From contig DBIU01000076.1 of assembly GCA_002304735.1 (NCBI GenBank), positions 1 to 27,630 on the forward strand: a DNA stretch of 27,630 bases, written 5' to 3'. How positions within the stretch are numbered: position 1 is the stretch's first letter; the number at the start of each line of letters is the position of its first letter. The notes under the pieces are model-generated. The model had not been told where the DNA came from. It saw only the letters and a program-made list of their open reading frames with translations, and did not search any database. The position numbers were made by a program, and so were the translations under genes. This document shows positions 23,634-27,630 of this stretch, piece after piece. The DNA is from Ruminococcaceae bacterium UBA794. GTDB taxonomy: Bacteria; Bacillota; Clostridia; Oscillospirales; Ruminococcaceae.

Positions 23634-25457
23634 ATGACGCCGGTTTTGCTTGACGTTCTCGGCTGGGCGACAAACGTTACAGAGTCGCTTATGGACGCTC
23701 TGAGCTGGGCTTTCGGGCTTTTTTCAACGCTGATTACATATCTGTTCAACTTCCTGTTCACCATTATCGTTCAGGGCGCGGGACTGATGTTCGGAGCGGT
23801 TCTTCAGAGTATACTGATGTATCTGCTTCACTTTGTAGACGTTTTTCAGGACTTTTTCGACATCTTCGCGGGAACAAAAACCGTTAAATACGAAGGAAAC
23901 GATATGTATTTGCTCGACGTTTTCCTCACGAACGACGGCGTAAAACAGGCGCTTCTCGCAGTTACGTTTGTCGGAATTGCAGTCTGCTTCATATTCACGA
24001 TTTACTCCGTCACAAAATCAATGGGCTCTTATGCGCTTGAAAACAAAAAACCCATAAGCCAAATTATGAAAACGGCGCTGAAATCCTGCGTCGCGTTTAT
24101 GATTGTGCCGCTTATGATGTATTTCGGCTCGCAGCTTTCCTCCGCAATTCTCGTTTCAACGGAAAACGCGATTATCGGCGCGACAGGCTCGGACGAAACT
24201 CCGAAATTGTCCACAATTCTGTTCCTCACGGGTACTTTCGGCGACGACGACGAACCGAACGCGTCCTTCACGACAGGCAAGCGAGCCGCTTATTTCGGGG
24301 GCAAGGACTATCACGGCGAGAAAAAAAGCATTTACAGCAGCTCCAGCATTAACTCGGATTTCGCAATGTATCCGAAGCTTGATTTCGACAGCATCAGAAA
24401 CATCTTTCAATCGCAGTCGGACGATATGAACGTATCGAATAAGGCTGTAAAGGAGATGAGAAAGAACTCGAGCGGCTCAAATCACGATTTCTCGCTCGAC
24501 GACCTTTCGTCTAATGCAAAGCGCTTCCCGAACCTTTTCGAGAACCTTTACAACTACCCGCTTGTTTATATCGTAAGCATCGGCGTTATCCTCATAATGC
24601 TATGCTCGATGTTTGTATTTATCAGGAAAATAATCGAAGTGCTTATTCTTTACGTCACTTCTCCCCTGTTCGTTGCGTCAATGCCGCTCGACGGCGGAAA
24701 CGTGTTCAGAAAATGGCGCGAAATGTTCATCGGAAAGCTTCTTTCGGGCTTCGGAATTGTCATTTCAATGAATCTTGTGATGATTTTCATTCCGATGATT
24801 ATGAGCGCGGGCTTCTCGTTTACCGATAATATCGCGCTTGACAACACGCTGAAAATCGTGCTGATAGTCGGCTGTATGTATGCGGCTTGGAAGTCGAACA
24901 CGACAATTCTCGAGGTAATCAACCCCGAAGTTGCCGCGGCGGACCGCGCTTCGGCAATGCTGATGGCGGGCGCAATCAAGATGGCTGCAAATACGGCGAA
25001 GGACGCAGCTATGGCGGCGGTAACGGGCGGCGGAAGCCTTGCGGCAAAGGGCGCGGCTTCCGCTGCAAACGGCGCTGCAAAGGGCGCTTCTGCGGCGGCA
25101 GGCTCGGGAAATGCCTTTACGGGCGGAATCGGCGGTGGCGGCGGCGGTCTGAGCGGTCTTACGAGCAGTAAGCCCGGCGGACTGAAGGCAGGCGGCTTCG
25201 GCGGCGGCGCGGGTCAAGGCGCAGGCGGCGGCGCGGGTCAAGGCGCAGGCGGCGGCGCGGGTCAAGGCTCCGGCGGCGCGGGCAGCGGTGCAGGCGATAA
25301 ATCACAAGGCGGCAATGCCGGCGGCGGAAACGCAAAGTCGGGAGGCTCCGCAATAACCAACGGTCTTGATAAGCTAAATAAGGTTGGAAGCAAGGTTGGC
25401 GACATTTCCGATAAACTAACCTCAAACAGTGATGAAGAAGATAAAAATATCAAATAA
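23634..25457 (+). CDS. VirB6/TrbL-like polytopic membrane protein, copy 1
   Basis: A 607-residue protein with about six to eight membrane helices. A central block reads RKIIEVLILYVTSPLFVASM then LDGGNVFRKWRE. The C-terminal tail (about 490-590) is very rich in Gly and Ala, including 24-bp repeats of GGAGQGAG. The topology is that of VirB6/TrbL inner-membrane channel proteins of Gram-positive type IV systems. The ATG at 23634 is 8 nt after GGGAGG. A GTG 9 nt earlier lies in that ribosome site and is less likely. The next gene is a diverged paralogue. The tail may be disordered and act as a linker or interaction zone. Confidence 0.82.
   Translation: MTPVLLDVLGWATNVTESLMDALSWAFGLFSTLITYLFNFLFTIIVQGAGLMFGAVLQSILMYLLHFVDVFQDFFDIFAGTKTVKYEGNDMYLLDVFLTNDGVKQALLAVTFVGIAVCFIFTIYSVTKSMGSYALENKKPISQIMKTALKSCVAFMIVPLMMYFGSQLSSAILVSTENAIIGATGSDETPKLSTILFLTGTFGDDDEPNASFTTGKRAAYFGGKDYHGEKKSIYSSSSINSDFAMYPKLDFDSIRNIFQSQSDDMNVSNKAVKEMRKNSSGSNHDFSLDDLSSNAKRFPNLFENLYNYPLVYIVSIGVILIMLCSMFVFIRKIIEVLILYVTSPLFVASMPLDGGNVFRKWREMFIGKLLSGFGIVISMNLVMIFIPMIMSAGFSFTDNIALDNTLKIVLIVGCMYAAWKSNTTILEVINPEVAAADRASAMLMAGAIKMAANTAKDAAMAAVTGGGSLAAKGAASAANGAAKGASAAAGSGNAFTGGIGGGGGGLSGLTSSKPGGLKAGGFGGGAGQGAGGGAGQGAGGGAGQGSGGAGSGAGDKSQGGNAGGGNAKSGGSAITNGLDKLNKVGSKVGDISDKLTSNSDEEDKNIK
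25201..25284 (+). repeat. 24-bp tandem repeat encoding GGAGQGAG
   Basis: About three near-identical 24-bp units lie in the Gly-rich tail of the first VirB6-like gene, the last one degenerating to GGAGQGSG. This is a coding low-complexity repeat prone to copy-number change. Confidence 0.8.
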
Positions 25458-25478
25458 TCGGAAAGGAGGGTGACAATT

Positions 25479-27630
25479 ATGCCGATACAATCGCTCGGTA
25501 TATTCGACCGCGTATTCGACTGGGTTGTCGATAAAATATTCAGCCCGATTATCGACTGGCTGTCAAAAATCCTGAACTCTATCTTCGAGTGGATTTTGAA
25601 CACTATTGTTATTCCCCTTCTGAAGCCTGTTTTCGACTTTTTGTGGAATATCGTAATTGCAAATATCGCCGACTTGTTTTATACGTTCATTTATACGGGC
25701 TACTGTAAAATGCTATGGCTGCTGGACCAGCTTCAAAGCGGCTTCGACGTGCTTATAGGACTGAAAGACGTAACATATACCTCGGCTGACACAGGCGTAA
25801 AAACGCAGTCGACGCTTTTGCAGTACTTTATGAACAACGAAATTATCCGAAACGCGGTTATTTCGATTACGTTCATAGCGCTCGCGCTTTCGGTTATCTT
25901 CGCGATTTACGCGGTAATGCGCTCGACGCTCGACTTCGATTTCGAGGGGAAACGTCCCGTCGGGAGAGTGCTTAATTCGGTTGCCAAAACGATGATTGCG
26001 TTCCTGCTGGTGCCGGTTATCGCGGTTTTCGGAGTAAGCCTTGCGTCAATCGTTCTGAAGCAAACCTGCACGGCGATAAGCGGCGGCGACGCTTCGCTCG
26101 GAAAGTGGGTTCTCGCCATATCGTCAATCGACGCGGGACGAGGAAACCCGCCGACGCCGTTTACAAACCCCAGTACGGGTCTTGTAAACGAGCCTTGGGC
26201 TTCGCTTGTGGGCGGCGAAACGGATTATATTACATTCGGTCTTAAAATTCACGTTTCACAGATCGACTATCTGCTCGGATACGCTTCGATAATCTTTATG
26301 TCAATCGTGATGATAATGTGCCTGTTTACGTTCATCAAGCGCATTTTCGATATTATGATTATGTACATAACCTCGCCGTATTTCGTTTCCACAATCGTCC
26401 TCGACGACGGCGAGAAATTCAAGCGCTGGCGCGAAAACTTCATCGCGAGAGTGCTTGTCGGGTTCGGCTCCGTTATCGGAATGAGAATTTTCCTGATGAT
26501 GGTTCCCGTTATTATGAACGACCAGCTTAAAATCTTCGACTCCGTTGCGGGCAACATCACGGGCGGCTATGTAATCAGACTTGTGTTTATTTTGGGCGGA
26601 ATGTTCGCCGTTTACAAGTCCTCGACGCTGCTTACGGGCATTATCAGCGCGAATGTTGCCGCAGAGGAAAATATGAACAACGCGATGGTCGGCGGCTTGC
26701 TTATGGCGGGCGCAAAGAAGGGCGGAAGCTTTCTCTGGAGCAAGGGAAAAGCGGCTTTCGGAGAGTTTTCCAAGAAATCAAAGGCGGGCGGCTCGGGCGG
26801 CGCAAATGGCGGCGCGGGCGGTTCTTCAAACAAGTTCAGCGGCGGCAGCGGAATGAATCCCGGAAAGGGCAATTTCCCGCAAAATTCGCTTTCAGAACAG
26901 CAGAAAAAGCAAAAATTCGGCGCCGCTGTCGCGGGTGCGACAGGAAAACACGACAACCTCGATACGTCCGATTACGCTCCGCTTTACGGTGAAAACAAGG
27001 ACAAAAGTTACCTTAAGGACGGCGCGCAGGTTAAGGATAAACAAAAGGGCAAGGATAGCTTCGACGACGCTCTCGGCGATATTCACAAGCTCTACGAGCC
27101 GCGTCAGAAGAACACTCTCAGCGATAAGGAATATGACGATACGCTTTCAAGCGTCAGCGAGCTTTTCTCGGAAGGCGGTCTTGGAAGCTCGAACAAAGCC
27201 GACGACGATATGTACGACGGCATAAGCAACCTGTTTAACGAGGGCGATAACGCTTACAGCAACAATAACGACAACGACCCTTATGACGGTCTGAGCAACC
27301 TGTTCAATGAGAACAGTGACAATGGAACAAGCGCGCAGGATATCGTAAAGCCTGCTAACCCGCTCGAATCTGCTCGGCACACAAGCTCGTCGGCTTCGGG
27401 AACGTCCTCCTCAAGCGGCAGCTCCGGTTCGGCGCAGTACACGGGCGGTTCCTCAAGCGGAAGCTCCGGTTCGGCGCAGTACACGGGCGGTTCCTCAAGC
27501 GGAAGCTCCGGCTCGGCGCATTATACGGGCGGTTCTTCAAGCGGAAGCTCCGGTTCGGCGCATTATTCGGGCGGTTCTTCAAGCGGAAGCTCCGGTTCGG
27601 CGCAGTATACGGGCGGTTCTTCAAGCAGCC
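25479..27630 (+). CDS. VirB6/TrbL-like polytopic membrane protein, copy 2 (3' end beyond window)
   Basis: An open frame of about 717 codons without a stop. The start ATG (25479) lies 9 nt after AGGAGG. An in-frame GTG at 25470 abuts the ribosome site and is less likely. The first 400 residues are membrane-rich and contain KRIFDIMIMYITSPYFVST then LDDGEKFKRWRENF, clearly paralogous to the preceding protein. The long C-terminal extension has a Gly/Ser-rich linker, Asp-rich segments repeating YDG[IL]SNLFNE, and then five full 14-residue repeats SSSGSSGSA[QH]Y[TS]GG. The extension is likely disordered. Downstream genes such as a VirB4 ATPase would be expected beyond the window. Confidence 0.85.
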   Translation, partial: MPIQSLGIFDRVFDWVVDKIFSPIIDWLSKILNSIFEWILNTIVIPLLKPVFDFLWNIVIANIADLFYTFIYTGYCKMLWLLDQLQSGFDVLIGLKDVTYTSADTGVKTQSTLLQYFMNNEIIRNAVISITFIALALSVIFAIYAVMRSTLDFDFEGKRPVGRVLNSVAKTMIAFLLVPVIAVFGVSLASIVLKQTCTAISGGDASLGKWVLAISSIDAGRGNPPTPFTNPSTGLVNEPWASLVGGETDYITFGLKIHVSQIDYLLGYASIIFMSIVMIMCLFTFIKRIFDIMIMYITSPYFVSTIVLDDGEKFKRWRENFIARVLVGFGSVIGMRIFLMMVPVIMNDQLKIFDSVAGNITGGYVIRLVFILGGMFAVYKSSTLLTGIISANVAAEENMNNAMVGGLLMAGAKKGGSFLWSKGKAAFGEFSKKSKAGGSGGANGGAGGSSNKFSGGSGMNPGKGNFPQNSLSEQQKKQKFGAAVAGATGKHDNLDTSDYAPLYGENKDKSYLKDGAQVKDKQKGKDSFDDALGDIHKLYEPRQKNTLSDKEYDDTLSSVSELFSEGGLGSSNKADDDMYDGISNLFNEGDNAYSNNNDNDPYDGLSNLFNENSDNGTSAQDIVKPANPLESARHTSSSASGTSSSSGSSGSAQYTGGSSSGSSGSAQYTGGSSSGSSGSAHYTGGSSSGSSGSAHYSGGSSSGSSGSAQYTGGSSSS
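27408..27630 (+). repeat. 42-bp tandem repeat array encoding SSSGSSGSA[QH]Y[TS]GG
   Basis: Five complete 42-bp units start at 27408, 27450, 27492, 27534 and 27576, and a sixth begins at 27618 before the window ends. Units differ by few, mostly synonymous, bases plus Gln/His and Thr/Ser switches, so the array is in frame and under protein-level constraint. Confidence 0.95.

Noticed and set aside
25159..25425. Arg-rich minus-strand open frame
   Set aside because: It is the complement of the Gly-coding 24-bp repeat in the VirB6-like gene.
27408..27630. CRISPR-like repeat array
   Set aside because: The 42-bp units are directly adjacent without unique spacers, stay in frame and encode a Ser/Gly repeat.

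Overview
The window looks like a chromosomal segment of a Clostridia-type Firmicute, probably of the Oscillospirales/Ruminococcaceae group. This is inferred from the gene set (mutS2, recO, mreBCD-mrdA-minD, a TmcAL homologue, a Gram-positive VirD4/VirB6-type secretion locus), strong AGGAGG-like ribosome sites, sigma-A-like promoters and roughly balanced G+C. No rRNA, tRNA, CRISPR array, insertion sequence, integrase or relaxase was found.

Positions 1-9600 are read on the minus strand. The 5' part of a MATE-family transporter gene (cut by the window edge) has its own consensus promoter. Upstream lie recO-mutS2, then minD-mgsA (with their own promoter region and a hairpin terminator), then the rod-shape and wall-elongation operon mreB-mreC-mreD-mrdA. 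mreB is preceded by a strong promoter and a long, highly structured leader RNA. The MgsA homologue has lost two conserved active-site aspartates. MinD stands without MinC or MinE and lacks the usual C-terminal membrane helix.

Positions 9850-16100 hold housekeeping and accessory genes. A two-pass membrane protein with a RanBP2-type zinc finger is divergent from a small XRE regulator, whose promoter carries a perfect 11-bp inverted repeat. Next come ackA (minus) and, divergently, tmcAL-murL-murD2 (plus), tightly overlapping. MurL and MurD2 form the alternative route to D-glutamate in peptidoglycan: MurD2 adds L-Glu to UDP-MurNAc-L-Ala and MurL epimerises it in place. The route was characterised in Xanthomonas and is unexpected here.

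Positions 16100-27630 (plus strand) hold a type IV secretion-like locus: ECF-type sigma factor, two unknown soluble proteins, VirB2-like small membrane protein, CPBP membrane protease, VirD4/TraG coupling ATPase, Ser/Asp-rich surface protein and two paralogous VirB6/TrbL-like membrane proteins. The second runs off the end in a 42-bp tandem repeat. Two features suggest a dedicated protein-secretion or surface apparatus rather than a standard conjugative element. The two unknown proteins share a C-terminal motif (AEK...R[DE]K[IL]SF.EL.G) followed by a Lys/Ser-rich tail, resembling a common export signal. A promoter-like element, TGTTAC-17 nt-GTATAAAC, occurs twice, directly after the sigma gene and directly before the pilin-like gene, as expected if the sigma factor drives the locus.
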